Source: Bacillota bacterium (lineage in GTDB: Bacteria > Bacillota_I > Bacilli_A > RF39 > UBA660). From it: a stretch of DNA of 64,000 nt. The translations under genes were made by a program, and so were the position numbers. Below, piece after piece: positions 53,486 to 63,684 of the stretch (position 1 is its first letter; every line of letters starts with the position of its first letter). The stretch spans positions 62,001 to 126,000 of the forward strand of contig SVAM01000002.1 in NCBI GenBank assembly GCA_015059425.1, written 5' to 3'. The notes below the pieces were generated by a model. That model had not been told where the DNA came from. It ran no database searches and worked only from the letters and a program-made list of their open reading frames with translations.

Positions 53486-55711
53486 ATGAATAATTATTGG
53501 AGAAATTTTAACACTGGTAATTGGTGTCAAAATATTAATGTAGAAGAATTTATTAGATTAAACTATAAAAAATATTTAGGAGATGAAAGTTTTTTAAGTT
53601 CTACTACAGACAAAACTAATAAAGTATGGGATAAATGTCAAACTTTATTACAAGAAGAATTAAAAAAAGGAGTTTTAGACATTGAAGTAAATAAAATGTC
53701 TGGAATAAATGCTTTTGAAGCTGGATATATTGATAAAGATAATGAAGTTATAGTAGGTTTACAAACTGATGAACCATTAAAAAGAATTGTTAACCCTTAT
53801 GGCGGTATAAGAATGGTTTATAGTGAGCTTGAAGCATATGGTTATGAAATGAACCCCATTATTGATAAATATCTTAAAGAGTTTAGAAAAACTCATAATG
53901 ATGGTGTATTTGATGCTTATACTCCTGAAATAAGAAAAGCACGTTCTGTAGGTTTATTAACAGGTTTACCTGATGCTTATGGACGTGGAAGAATAATTGG
54001 TGATTATAGACGTATTGCTTTATATGGTATCGATTTCTTAATTGAACAAAAAGAAAATGATTTTAATAATAATTATAAAAATATTAATGAAGAAACAATT
54101 CGTGTAAGAGAAGAAATTTCTATGCAAATTAAAGCCTTAAAAGAAATTAAAGAAATGGCTTTAAAATATGGATATGATATTTCTAAACCAGCAGAAAATG
54201 GTATTGAAGCAGTACAATGGACTTATTTCGGTTATTTAGCTGGAGTTAAAGAAAATAATGGTGCTGCTATGAGTATGGGCAGAATTGATGGCTTCTTTGA
54301 TATATATTTTGAACGTGATTTAGAAGAAGGAAGAATAACAGAAGAAGAAATTCAAGAAGCTATTGATCAATTTGTTATTAAATTAAGATTAGTAAGACAC
54401 TTAAGAACTCCTGAATATGATGAATTGTTTACAGGGGATCCAACTTGGGTAACTTGTGTTATAGGTGGTATGTTAAATGATAATGAAACATTAGTTACAA
54501 AAACTTCTTATCGTTTAATTCATACACTTAGAAACTTAGATCCGGCACCAGAGCCTAACATGACAATTTTATGGAGCGAAAACTTGCCAGAAACATTCAA
54601 AAAATATAGCGCTAAAATGAGTATTGAAACAGATTCAATTCAATATGAAAATGATGATTTAATGAGACCTATTTATGGTAATGATTATGCTATAGCTTGT
54701 TGTGTATCAGCGATGAGACTTGGTAAAGATATGCAATTCTTTGGAGCTAGATGTAATTTAGCAAAATCCCTATTATATGCTATCAACGGTGGTGTTGATG
54801 AAGTAAAAAAATCAAAAGTTTTAGAAAACATTGAAACTATTGATGATGAAATACTTGAGTATGATAAAGTACTAAATAATTATTTCAAAGTATTAGAAAA
54901 TGTTGCTAAGATTTATAGTGATGCTATGAACATAATCCATTTTATGCATGATAAATACGCTTATGAAGCTGCATTAATGGCTTTACACGATTCAGTAGTG
55001 CATCGTTATATGGCTTATGGTGTTGCAGGCCTATCAGTAGTAGCAGATTCCTTATCAGCAATAAAATATGCTAAAGTAAAACCAATACGTGAAGATGGGA
55101 TTACAACTGACTTTGTTATTGAGGGAGATTTCCCTAAATATGGTAATGATGATGATAGAGTTGATGAAATTGCTAAATTAATTTTAAATAAATTCCACGA
55201 TGAGTTAGAAAAAAATTGGACATATAGAAATGCTGAAGTAACAATGTCAGTACTTACTATTACATCAAATGTAGTATACGGTTCTAAAACTGGTGCTACT
55301 CCAGATGGCAGAAAAGCTGGTGTTGCATTTGCTCCTGGAGCTAATCCAATGCATGAAAGAGATATGAATGGCGCTGTTGCTTCATTAAACAGTGTTGCAA
55401 AATTAGAATATGAAAACTGTTGTAAAGATGGTATTTCAAATACATTTACTATTATTCCTGATGCCTTAGGAAAAGATAAAGATGAACAAATTAAAAATTT
55501 AGTAACATTATTAAATGGTTACTTTAAACAAAAAGCTCATCACTTAAATGTAAATGTTTTAAATCGCGAAACATTGGTTGATGCAATGGAACATCCTGAA
55601 AAATATCCTCTTCTTACAATAAGAGTTTCAGGATATGCTGTTAGATTTAATAGATTAACTAAAAAACAACAATTAGAAGTTATATCAAGAACTTTCCATG
55701 AAAGTCTATAA
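53486..55711 (+). CDS. pflB: Formate C-acetyltransferase (pyruvate formate-lyase)
   Basis: Glycyl radical enzyme converting pyruvate and CoA to formate and acetyl-CoA, the main fate of pyruvate under anaerobiosis. The 741-residue protein has the catalytic Cys405-Cys406 pair (ACCVSAMR) and the radical site Gly716 in RVSGYAVRF, with MQFFGARCN and [11 protein letters not shown]. Length is normal for PflB rather than a diol dehydratase. A TATAAT box at 53449 and AAGGAAGG precede the ATG. The activase follows. Confidence 0.97.
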   Translation: MNNYWRNFNTGNWCQNINVEEFIRLNYKKYLGDESFLSSTTDKTNKVWDKCQTLLQEELKKGVLDIEVNKMSGINAFEAGYIDKDNEVIVGLQTDEPLKRIVNPYGGIRMVYSELEAYGYEMNPIIDKYLKEFRKTHNDGVFDAYTPEIRKARSVGLLTGLPDAYGRGRIIGDYRRIALYGIDFLIEQKENDFNNNYKNINEETIRVREEISMQIKALKEIKEMALKYGYDISKPAENGIEAVQWTYFGYLAGVKENNGAAMSMGRIDGFFDIYFERDLEEGRITEEEIQEAIDQFVIKLRLVRHLRTPEYDELFTGDPTWVTCVIGGMLNDNETLVTKTSYRLIHTLRNLDPAPEPNMTILWSENLPETFKKYSAKMSIETDSIQYENDDLMRPIYGNDYAIACCVSAMRLGKDMQFFGARCNLAKSLLYAINGGVDEVKKSKVLENIETIDDEILEYDKVLNNYFKVLENVAKIYSDAMNIIHFMHDKYAYEAALMALHDSVVHRYMAYGVAGLSVVADSLSAIKYAKVKPIREDGITTDFVIEGDFPKYGNDDDRVDEIAKLILNKFHDELEKNWTYRNAEVTMSVLTITSNVVYGSKTGATPDGRKAGVAFAPGANPMHERDMNGAVASLNSVAKLEYENCCKDGISNTFTIIPDALGKDKDEQIKNLVTLLNGYFKQKAHHLNVNVLNRETLVDAMEHPEKYPLLTIRVSGYAVRFNRLTKKQQLEVISRTFHESL

Positions 55712-55712
55712 T

Positions 55713-56420
55713 ATGTTTGGTAGTATTAGTAAAATAGAAAGTATGGGGCTTAAAGATGGCCCAGGTATTAGAACAGTTATATTTTTAAATGGTTGTAAAT
55801 TAAGATGTAAGTATTGTCATAATCCGGAAACGTGGCTAAAACAAGAAAATAATATAAGTGTAAATGAACTTGTTGAAAAGATACTTAGATATAAAAATTA
55901 TTATGGAGAAGATGGAGGTGTTACTCTTTCTGGAGGTGAACCTCTTCTCCAAATAGATTTTATTATAGAATTATGTAAAAAATTGAAAGAAAATAATATT
56001 AATATAGCTCTGGATACTAGTGGTACTGGTATTGGTAAATATGATGAAATATTAAAATACATAGATTTAGTATTATTTGATATTAAGGATACTACACCTG
56101 AAGGTTTTAAAGATTTAACAGGAACATCTATTGAAGAATCACAAAAGTTTATTACTATATTAAATGAAACTAAGATACCTGTTTGGATCAGACAAGTAAT
56201 TATTCCTGGGTATAACGATAATTATGAGTATATGCACAAATTAAATGATTATATAAAAGAAATTAGAAACGTTGAAAAAATTGAGTTATTACCATATCAC
56301 AATATGGCAATATCTAAGTATAACGATTTAAATATTGATTATCCTTTATTAGATACCTCTAATATGGATAAACTTAAATGTAATGAATTAGAAAGTTATA
56401 TAAATAGTATACGAAAATAA
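55713..56420 (+). CDS. pflA: Pyruvate formate-lyase activating enzyme
   Basis: Radical SAM enzyme that creates the glycyl radical on PflB. The 235-residue protein has GPGIRTVIFLNGCKLRC-KYCHNPETW (CxxxCxxC cluster, about residues 29-36), DGGVTLSGGEPLL and LDTSGTG. The family starts MxGxIxSIES, so ATG 55713 is preferred to 55698, which overlaps pflB. No strong ribosome binding site is seen, suggesting coupling to pflB translation. Confidence 0.95.
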   Translation: MFGSISKIESMGLKDGPGIRTVIFLNGCKLRCKYCHNPETWLKQENNISVNELVEKILRYKNYYGEDGGVTLSGGEPLLQIDFIIELCKKLKENNINIALDTSGTGIGKYDEILKYIDLVLFDIKDTTPEGFKDLTGTSIEESQKFITILNETKIPVWIRQVIIPGYNDNYEYMHKLNDYIKEIRNVEKIELLPYHNMAISKYNDLNIDYPLLDTSNMDKLKCNELESYINSIRK

Positions 56421-56437
56421 CTTTCTTTTTTATGCAA

Positions 56438-56462
56438 TAAAAAAATAGAGTAATCTCTATTT
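56438..56462 (-). terminator. Terminator after the 51-aa gene
   Basis: On the minus strand AATAGAG-ATTA-CTCTATT followed by TTTTTATTGC. The plus-strand side has A/T flanks, so it may also end pflA. Confidence 0.75.
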
Positions 56463-56612
56463 CATTTCATTCATCTTATGATTTACCGTATCCATAGCAT
56501 TATTCATTGTTTTAGCTACTTTTTTCTTTGTTTTATTATTACTTAAAGCATATGCCATTAATCCAGCTCCTAAAGCCATGGCAGATAAGCTTCCTACCAT
56601 CATTTTTTTCAT
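56457..56612 (-). CDS. 51-aa membrane protein with basic helical tail
   Basis: Starts MKKMMVGSLSAMALGAGLMAYAL, a short Gly/Ala-rich span, followed by a Lys-rich amphipathic stretch (KTKKKVAKTMNNAMDTV). The strong site GAGGTGG lies 5 bases before the ATG, and a terminator follows. This arrangement resembles YtxH-like and other small membrane stress proteins; no firm family match. Confidence 0.6.
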   Translation of the reverse strand: MKKMMVGSLSAMALGAGLMAYALSNNKTKKKVAKTMNNAMDTVNHKMNEMK

Positions 56613-56630
56613 TATTCCACCTCATTTATA

Positions 56631-58838
56631 TTATGAGTTATTTTTTAGAAATTTATGCATTAATTTTCCCTTTAAAGAAGTTTTTCTAGTACTAGCATAA
56701 TCATTTTTGACAGCCATCATAAAAAATTGTTCCTCTCCAATTATTACCAAACTTTTTTTAGCTCTGGATACTCCAGTATAAATAAGTTTATTATAAAGCA
56801 TTTTATAATATCCTCTAGAAATAGGAAGAATTACATGCGAGAATTCACTTCCTTGACTTTTATGAATAGTTATAGCATAGGCATGTTTGACTTGAAACAT
56901 ATCGTCTCTACTATATTCAACTTTATTACCTTCAAAATCTATTATAATAGTATCTTTACTCTTAGTTGTTTTTTTATTAATACTTCTAATATAACCTATA
57001 TCACCATTAAACACATTGCAATCTGGGTTATTTTGAAGTTGTAAGACTTTATCATTTTCTCTAAAAGTAACTTCACCTATTCTAATTTCTTCTTTTGTTT
57101 CACTATATGGATTAAATAATTCTTGTAAAGATATGTTTAAATTATCTATACCATTTTCACCTTTATACATCGGAGCAAGTATTTGAATATCATTTTCATT
57201 CAAGCCTTTTTCCTTACTCATAATACATATTTTTTTAATCATATCTTTGATAATTTTACTATCGCAACTTAAAAAATTATAATCATCTTTTTGAATTGTG
57301 AAATCCTCAGATAAATCTTTATTTTTAATTTCTAAAGCTAAATACGGGATATAAGAGTTATCACTTTGACGATAAATCTTTTCTAAAGGGCAAAATGTAA
57401 ATAAATCACTTTCTATTAAATCATTAAGAATTAAGCCTGGACCAACTGATGGAAGTTGAAATACATCTCCAACCATTATTAACTGAACGTTATTTCTTAT
57501 ACCTTTTAATAGCGCATTAAATAAATTAACATCTATCATACTCATTTCATCAACTATAATTAAATTCTCTTTATTTTTATGGTATTCATTAACTCCAAAA
57601 TTATTTGTATCTTTATTCCATTTTAAGTATCTATGAATAGTCATTGCGGGTAGTGATGTAGCCATGCTCATTTTTTTACTCGCTCTACCAGTAGGTGCCA
57701 AAAGAGCAATATTACTTAATACTTCCATTGGCGATAAATTGTGCATTTTTATATAAAGTCTAACTATAGCATTTATTATTGTAGTTTTACCAGTCCCTGG
57801 ACCTCCTGATATGATAGTTACTTTATTTTCTAAAGCATTTCTGATCGCACTTTTTTGATCTTCGTTATAGCACACACCAAATTCTTCTTCAATTTTCTCA
57901 AGTTCTTCATCAAAATCATAAATTCGAGTTGTATTATTTACATTTAAATCGTATAAATTTTCAGCGATATCTTCTTCAGCTTCATAATATTCTGTTAAAT
58001 AAAATATATTGTTATCTTTTACTACTCTATTTTCTTCTTCAAGTGCATAAATAGTTTCTTCAAAAACTATATCATCTATTATTAAATTAAATTCTGTTTT
58101 TAATGCATCCTTAATTTCTTCTTCATAATAATATGTATCACCATTATTAAAACTTAAACGTTTCATAACTTCTATTAAACAGGCTTTAACTCTAATCTCA
58201 TCATATTCATCATGATTTTTTTGATATATATTATCAATTTTATTAAAATCTAATATCTCACTTAATACATATAAATTTGATTCTATTACATACTTAGTGG
58301 CTTCTTGATATTTTTTGTATATTTTTGTTGCTTCTGCAATACTGAAACCTAATTCCTTTAATTTTATTAATGAATCATCAGCATCTGAATACGACAAAAT
58401 TGAATCTCTAATAGTCTTTGCTTTAGCTTCATTCAGACCTTGAATTGAATATAAAACTGTTTCATCTTCTTTAATCTTTTTAATAGCATCTACTCCTAAA
58501 ATTTCAACTATTTTTATAGCAGTTTTTTCACCACAGCCTTTGATTAATGAACTAGATAAAAACTCTATTACAGCAGCTTCACTAGTTAATTGTTCTTTTT
58601 CATAAGAATTAACTTTGTATTGAAAACCAAATCTTTCATGTTTTAATGATTCTCCATATAATATAAAAGTTTCCTCTATATTAATATCTAAAAAACTACC
58701 AGTTATGGTTATAGTTTTATTTACATATTCTTCCATTTTTATATCATTAGTTTCTTTAATACGAAAAACAGCTACAACGTAGCCGTTATCTTTATTTTGA
58801 TAAATTATATTACGAATCTTGCCTTTAATATAATTCAT
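56631..58838 (-). CDS. recD2: ATP-dependent RecD2 helicase
   Basis: A 735-residue SF1B 5'-3' helicase of the RecD2/YrrC family, not part of RecBCD. The N-terminal domain carries HhH-like IKGCGEKTAIKIVEILG (about 98-115), then Walker A GGPGTGKTT, Walker B LIIVDEMSM, APTGRASKKM, VGDVFQLPSVGPG and the final HKSQGSEF and YTGVSRAKK motifs. Length matches. It acts in replication fork repair. The start is behind AAGGAG. Confidence 0.93.
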   Translation of the reverse strand: MNYIKGKIRNIIYQNKDNGYVVAVFRIKETNDIKMEEYVNKTITITGSFLDINIEETFILYGESLKHERFGFQYKVNSYEKEQLTSEAAVIEFLSSSLIKGCGEKTAIKIVEILGVDAIKKIKEDETVLYSIQGLNEAKAKTIRDSILSYSDADDSLIKLKELGFSIAEATKIYKKYQEATKYVIESNLYVLSEILDFNKIDNIYQKNHDEYDEIRVKACLIEVMKRLSFNNGDTYYYEEEIKDALKTEFNLIIDDIVFEETIYALEEENRVVKDNNIFYLTEYYEAEEDIAENLYDLNVNNTTRIYDFDEELEKIEEEFGVCYNEDQKSAIRNALENKVTIISGGPGTGKTTIINAIVRLYIKMHNLSPMEVLSNIALLAPTGRASKKMSMATSLPAMTIHRYLKWNKDTNNFGVNEYHKNKENLIIVDEMSMIDVNLFNALLKGIRNNVQLIMVGDVFQLPSVGPGLILNDLIESDLFTFCPLEKIYRQSDNSYIPYLALEIKNKDLSEDFTIQKDDYNFLSCDSKIIKDMIKKICIMSKEKGLNENDIQILAPMYKGENGIDNLNISLQELFNPYSETKEEIRIGEVTFRENDKVLQLQNNPDCNVFNGDIGYIRSINKKTTKSKDTIIIDFEGNKVEYSRDDMFQVKHAYAITIHKSQGSEFSHVILPISRGYYKMLYNKLIYTGVSRAKKSLVIIGEEQFFMMAVKNDYASTRKTSLKGKLMHKFLKNNS

Positions 58839-58850
58839 ATTTACTCCTTA

Positions 58851-59261
58851 TTATCTAGAAAATCCTTTTTCAATGAAATCTCCATTTTCATCTACCGTGT
58901 AAAATACACCATCAATTATTACTTCATATCTATCTTCAGTAGTAAAAATTCCTATAGCGCCATCTTCAAATTTAACATAACTTCTTTTGTTTCCATTTTC
59001 ATCTACATCTACATAATAATAAAAACCACGTTTATCACGATAACAATTTTTAGGTAAATTTTCTCCTACAAACATATTATCTGCAAAATTATCCATTTTG
59101 TCTTTATAATATCCTAGAATTTCACGGAGATTTTTTCTTTTTAAAACAAAAGCTAATTTCCCAGATAATGATAACCTTTCAAAAGCTTTAGGATTGAAAT
59201 TAGGATTTTTTACATTATCATTTCCAAAATCTGCATATATAATATTATCATTATTATTCAT
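58851..59261 (-). CDS. Hypothetical protein, 136 aa
   Basis: Not recognised. An acidic soluble protein. The C-terminal two thirds have repeated short beta-like segments (FYYYVDVDENGNKRSYVKFEDGAIGIF, cited by FYYYVDVDENGNK; then YEVIIDGVFYTVDENGDF), a pattern like small intracellular domains with paired strands. The start is ATG 59261 behind AGGTGAT; the frame's GTG at 59270 lies in that site. It sits between mtaB and recD2 in one transcription unit. Confidence 0.5.
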   Translation of the reverse strand: MNNNDNIIYADFGNDNVKNPNFNPKAFERLSLSGKLAFVLKRKNLREILGYYKDKMDNFADNMFVGENLPKNCYRDKRGFYYYVDVDENGNKRSYVKFEDGAIGIFTTEDRYEVIIDGVFYTVDENGDFIEKGFSR

Positions 59262-59279
59262 TTTAATCACCTACTATAA

Positions 59280-60572
59280 TTATATAATTATTTTTTCTTT
59301 TGCACAAGTTAGAGCCTCACCATATAAACAATCATTTTCTAATTTGGTTATTTTACATTTATAATTCATATTTAGTTTATAATCACCTTGAATATATACT
59401 TTTAAATAATTTGATGTATGACCTACAGTATATTCTCCATCGTATTCTTCAGTTAATACCTCTAGTTCTTTACCTATAAACGAATTCATATGATTTAATT
59501 CTAATTCATTTGATAATTGCGTTAATTGTTTTGCACGTTCTTTTTTTATACTATTTTCCACTTGTGGCATTGTACTTGCAGCAGTACCAGTTCTAATAGA
59601 ATATGGGAATACATGCATTTTACTAAAATTAATTTCTTTGCAAAATTCTAAGTATTCTAAGAAATCTTCATCAGTTTCATAAGGATGTCCCACAATTGTA
59701 TCAGTAGTAATCGATATGTCCGATCTAATGCTTCTTAGTTCATTTATTTTTTTACGATAATAATCTTTATCATATTTTCTATTCATTCTTTTAAGAACAT
59801 TATCGCTTCCGCTTTGTAATGGTACATGTAAATGGTTACATATTTTAGTGTTATTTTTAAATACTCGCATAAATTTCTCATTTAATTCTGTTATTTCAAT
59901 GCTAGATATTCTTATTCTATCTAAACCATCTATTTTACATAATTCTTCTAATAAATCGCTTAAATCTTTACCATTATCATTATATGAGCCGGTATGTATG
60001 CCAGTTAATACTATTTCTTTATGGCCGTTTAAAACTAAAGTTTTAGCTTCCTCAACTACATCATTAAAATTTTTACTTCTGATATCCCCGCGCAAATAAG
60101 GAATAATACAATATGAACAAAAATTGTTGCATCCATCTTGAATTTTTATAAAAGCTCTAGTATGGGTAGTAAACTTATCCACTTGCATATTTTCAAATTC
60201 TATATTTCGCTCTTCATTAACAAATTCATAATATTCTTTATTTTCTATAAAATTATTAATTAAAGCAACAATATCTTTTTTCTTTCGATTACCAATTAAT
60301 ATATCAATATCAATATCTTTATATTTATTAATATCATTTTGAACTGAACAGCCACATACTACAAGTATAGATTTAGGATTTTCTCTTCTCGCTCTTCTTA
60401 CTATTTTCAAACTTTTAGAATCAGCCATATTTGTGACACTACAAGTATTTATTATAACAATATCTGGATTCTCCTCACAATAAATATAGCCAGAACTAAG
60501 TAATTGTTCTAGCATATATTCGCTTTCATAAGTATTTACTTTACATCCTAAAGTAATTATTTTAAACTTCAT
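59280..60572 (-). CDS. mtaB: tRNA t6A37 methylthiotransferase
   Basis: MiaB-family radical SAM enzyme that adds a methylthio group to t6A37 of tRNA. The 430-residue protein has LGCKVNTYESE (N-terminal UPF0004 Cys), NTCSVT, VCGCSVQ, the radical SAM cluster CNNFCSYC (about 145-152), and a C-terminal TRAM domain. NTYES favours MtaB over MiaB or RimO. It stands upstream of a hypothetical gene and recD2. The start is behind GGGGG. Confidence 0.92.
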   Translation of the reverse strand: MKFKIITLGCKVNTYESEYMLEQLLSSGYIYCEENPDIVIINTCSVTNMADSKSLKIVRRARRENPKSILVVCGCSVQNDINKYKDIDIDILIGNRKKKDIVALINNFIENKEYYEFVNEERNIEFENMQVDKFTTHTRAFIKIQDGCNNFCSYCIIPYLRGDIRSKNFNDVVEEAKTLVLNGHKEIVLTGIHTGSYNDNGKDLSDLLEELCKIDGLDRIRISSIEITELNEKFMRVFKNNTKICNHLHVPLQSGSDNVLKRMNRKYDKDYYRKKINELRSIRSDISITTDTIVGHPYETDEDFLEYLEFCKEINFSKMHVFPYSIRTGTAASTMPQVENSIKKERAKQLTQLSNELELNHMNSFIGKELEVLTEEYDGEYTVGHTSNYLKVYIQGDYKLNMNYKCKITKLENDCLYGEALTCAKEKIII

Positions 60573-60590
60573 ATAAATCCCCCATTATGT

Positions 60591-61112
60591 TTAATTAAGT
60601 TTTTGTTGTAATTTTTTTAGCGCTTCTAAAAAAGCTTCTTCTTTTTCATATGATATAACTGATACTTTAATTTCCGGTTTAACAATTACATCTTTATTTA
60701 ATAAATTATCTAAATCTATCTTCTTTATAGTTAGATCTTCATATATATTTTCTTCTTCACTATAATTAATAGCAAAATCATTTTTCTTATTTAACAATTC
60801 TTCATAACTTATGATAGCTTTTTCTTCTTGTTCCTCTTCATATTTATTTAAATTTATTGCGCTAGGTTCAGCGTTTTCTAATGCCTCAGTTATAGCTTTT
60901 AAATCATCTAATTCTTTTGTCTCTATTACTATTTCTTTTTTATCTTCTTCTTTTTTATTATTAGTAAAAATTATTTCATCATCAGTATTTTCTTTAATAA
61001 AATATATTAATGTAATTATTAATAACATTAAAGTTAATACCGCAAAGAAAAATACATAATCAACAAATGATAATGTTTTTAAGAAACTAATCATGTCATT
61101 AATAATTTGCAT
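60591..61112 (-). CDS. Membrane-anchored acidic protein, 173 aa
   Basis: Not recognised. One membrane helix near the N-terminus (about 18-40) is followed by a highly charged, Glu/Lys-rich cytoplasmic region with a likely coiled coil at the end (EEAFLEALKKLQQKL). Segments such as AITEALENAEPS and IISYEELLNKK recur in no other gene of the window. It lies upstream of mtaB and starts behind GGTGTGGTGAT. It could be a scaffold near the envelope; unknown. Confidence 0.5.
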   Translation of the reverse strand: MQIINDMISFLKTLSFVDYVFFFAVLTLMLLIITLIYFIKENTDDEIIFTNNKKEEDKKEIVIETKELDDLKAITEALENAEPSAINLNKYEEEQEEKAIISYEELLNKKNDFAINYSEEENIYEDLTIKKIDLDNLLNKDVIVKPEIKVSVISYEKEEAFLEALKKLQQKLN

Positions 61113-61137
61113 AATATCACCACACCTTTATTTTATC

Positions 61138-61194
61138 AAAAAAAGCAAAAAGTGAAAAGCACTTATAAAACATTTACAGTTATTTTTCACTTTG
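61138..61194 (-). terminator. Terminator after the 411-aa surface protein
   Basis: AAAGTGAAAAA and TTTTCACTTTTT pair around a loop of about 24 bases; on the minus strand GCTTTTTTTG follows. Confidence 0.55.
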
Positions 61195-61201
61195 TTTACA
61201 T

Positions 61202-62437
61202 TTATTCATTAATAGTATAAGGCTCATCAATTGTCCCACTTCCACTTACAATAACTTTTTTATTTAAATTAATGACTGGTCTTAAATTACGATAAAGCAT
61301 TCCACTAACATTATCATCTATCTTACCATTTTCGGTTATTATAAATGGATAAAAATTATCCTTATTAGCTTTTGATATATTTGAAGTCCACCAAACTTCT
61401 TCGATTTTATCATTAGACAAATAATAATCTTTATTATTATCTCTAAAATTAGCACCAGCATATGCTACTTCATCTATAGTAAGCAAACCAATTTTAGCTG
61501 TATATTTATTACCTAAACAATTAAATGTTGGAATTTTATTGGTATATACCCTTGAATAAGCATTATATATTTTTTCATCTTCATTTTTAATATATTCGGG
61601 TTCTTCACAGAATTTTGACTTACTAATATAATCATCATGATTTTTTAAATAGGTTTCATAATAGTCTAATAATTTTTTATTAATACTAGTATCTTTTAAT
61701 ATTTCATAATTTTCTGTTTTTTCATGATAATTAGCAAGTTCACTAGCTACTTCATTTAATACAAGCCGCACAGTACCATCTCCGTTTATTCTTACAATCC
61801 TCCATGTTAAACCTGCAAAAGAAACATAGTTATTATCACTTATACCTCTAAAATAGTAAGTTGCCCCATAATCATCTACATCTTCAATTAAACCTTCATT
61901 AGTAGTTGCTATGTCTTCTGCAACTTTAGTTACAGTTTTATTTCTTACCTTATTATTTTTTAATAATGTTGCATAAAAATATTCTATTACTTCATCATTT
62001 ACATTTACTTTTAACTTAAATGATGTTTTAGTATTATTATTTATTGTTAAAACAAAGTTTTGAGTTTCATTAGCTTTAATTAATAAAGCTTCACCAATTG
62101 TAAAATTATCTTCTTCTAAGTTTACATTTGTTATATTGATATTTGCCTCAGATGAATTTAAACTATAAACGAATTTATCATCATAACCACTAAGTTCATT
62201 TATTAAAATATCATAAGATATATCTTGTTGCCCGCTATTTGTTATTGAAAACTTATATGTACCATCACTAGTTATTTTTCTTCCATTTAAATAATTAATA
62301 GATAAATTATCTACTACTACAACTTCAGTTTCATTATTTATTACTTTATCATAAAAGAGATATGCTACTCCTATAAATAAACAGATAAAAATTAAAAAAC
62401 TAATAAATCCTAAACTTCTTTTATATACTATTCTCAT
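61202..62437 (-). CDS. Exported protein with lectin-like C-terminal domain
   Basis: A 411-residue protein with an N-terminal anchor (about 10-30), a beta-sandwich-like stretch (about 40-165) and a C-terminal domain that matches the end of the 696-residue protein at 22834-24924 in motif order: YYFRGISDNNYVSFAGLTWRI, VRINGDGTVRL, IGLLTIDEVAYAG, WWTSN, RPVINL and SGTIDEPYTI. Probably a paralogue with a shared domain of C-type-lectin-like kind. Only one or two Cys are present, unlike the larger protein. The role at the surface is unknown. The start is behind GAGGAAAG. Confidence 0.6.
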   Translation of the reverse strand: MRIVYKRSLGFISFLIFICLFIGVAYLFYDKVINNETEVVVVDNLSINYLNGRKITSDGTYKFSITNSGQQDISYDILINELSGYDDKFVYSLNSSEANINITNVNLEEDNFTIGEALLIKANETQNFVLTINNNTKTSFKLKVNVNDEVIEYFYATLLKNNKVRNKTVTKVAEDIATTNEGLIEDVDDYGATYYFRGISDNNYVSFAGLTWRIVRINGDGTVRLVLNEVASELANYHEKTENYEILKDTSINKKLLDYYETYLKNHDDYISKSKFCEEPEYIKNEDEKIYNAYSRVYTNKIPTFNCLGNKYTAKIGLLTIDEVAYAGANFRDNNKDYYLSNDKIEEVWWTSNISKANKDNFYPFIITENGKIDDNVSGMLYRNLRPVINLNKKVIVSGSGTIDEPYTINE

Positions 62438-62521
62438 TAATATCTTTCCTCTTATTTTTATTAATAATTTTTGTTATTTTAAGTATACCTTTAAAAAAAA
62501 TAAAAGTCAATTTATATATAA

Positions 62522-62549
62522 AGAAAAAGCAACAAATAGTATTTGTTAC
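62522..62549 (-). terminator. Terminator after dnaJ
   Basis: GTAACAAATA and TATTTGTTGC pair around one or few bases and are followed on the minus strand by TTTTTCTTT. Confidence 0.75.
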
Positions 62550-62565
62550 TTATCATTTGATACTT

Positions 62566-63684
62566 TTATAAATATTTCTTAAATATTTTAAATTCTTCAC
62601 TATCATCTAATTTTGTTTCTGATAAATCTTTAAACAATTTCTTTTGGTGCATTGTTAATTTTTCAGGTATAACTACATTATATATTACATACATATTGCC
62701 TTTACCTATACCATTAACTTTTTTAATACCTTTTCCTTTTAATTTCACTTTTTCATTACTTTGTGTTCCAGGTTTTACATCTAATATTACATTACCTGTT
62801 AAAGTAGGTATTTCTTTTTTACAACCTAGTACTGCTTCAGTTATTGTAAGTGGAACTGATAAATAAATATCTTCTTCATCCCTTTCAAATATTGGATGAG
62901 AATTAACTCTAAATTCTAAATAAATATCACCATTAGGGCCACCATTTATGCCAGCAGAACCTTTACCACTAATACGTAATTGATAGCCAGTATCAATACC
63001 TTCAGGTATAGTAACTTCTATATCTTTTTTCTTTCTTACATTGCCTCTACCATTACATTCACTGCATTTTTCTTTATATGTTTTACCAGCCCCACCACAT
63101 TCATTACATGTAGTTTGTGTTTGAAATACTCCAAATAAAGATCTTTGTTCACTTATTATTCTACCAGTTCCTCCACATGTACGACAACTTGTTTCATTAA
63201 AACCACCTTTACCATCACATTTAGAGCACTTTTCATTTAATTCTAAACTTATTGTTTTTTTGCAGCCAAATACTGCTTCATCAAAAGATAAATTTACACC
63301 TACTAAGCTATCTTCGCCTTTTCTAGGTCTATTAGAATTTCTAGTTCCGCCAAAACCTGAAGAAAAACCACTGAAACCAGAGAAACCTCCACCAAATAAA
63401 TCGCTTAAAATATCATTTAAATCAATATCTTCAGCACTAAAACCATTAAATCCTGCTCCACCATTTGTAAACGCTTGATGACCAAATTGATCGTATTGGC
63501 GTCTTTTAGCAGGATCAGATAATATTGCATAAGCTTCACCTAATTCTTTAAATTTTGCTTCATCACCCGTTTGTTTATTATCAGGATGATATTCTTTAGC
63601 AAGTTTTCTAAATGATCTTTTTATTTCTTCATCAGTAGCAGTTTTAGAAACTCCTAATATCTCATAATAATCTTTTTTATTCAT
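62566..63684 (-). CDS. dnaJ: Chaperone protein DnaJ
   Basis: Hsp40 co-chaperone that stimulates DnaK. The 372-residue protein has the J domain (about 1-70, YHPDNKQ holding HPD), a Gly/Phe-rich region, four zinc repeats (CSKCDGKG, CRTCGGTG, CNECGGAG, CSECNGRG) and the two C-terminal substrate domains. Typical length. It starts behind GGGTGA and shares one base with the stop of the M3 peptidase gene (UAAUG). dnaK and grpE are not in the window. Confidence 0.97.
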   Translation of the reverse strand: MNKKDYYEILGVSKTATDEEIKRSFRKLAKEYHPDNKQTGDEAKFKELGEAYAILSDPAKRRQYDQFGHQAFTNGGAGFNGFSAEDIDLNDILSDLFGGGFSGFSGFSSGFGGTRNSNRPRKGEDSLVGVNLSFDEAVFGCKKTISLELNEKCSKCDGKGGFNETSCRTCGGTGRIISEQRSLFGVFQTQTTCNECGGAGKTYKEKCSECNGRGNVRKKKDIEVTIPEGIDTGYQLRISGKGSAGINGGPNGDIYLEFRVNSHPIFERDEEDIYLSVPLTITEAVLGCKKEIPTLTGNVILDVKPGTQSNEKVKLKGKGIKKVNGIGKGNMYVIYNVVIPEKLTMHQKKLFKDLSETKLDDSEEFKIFKKYL

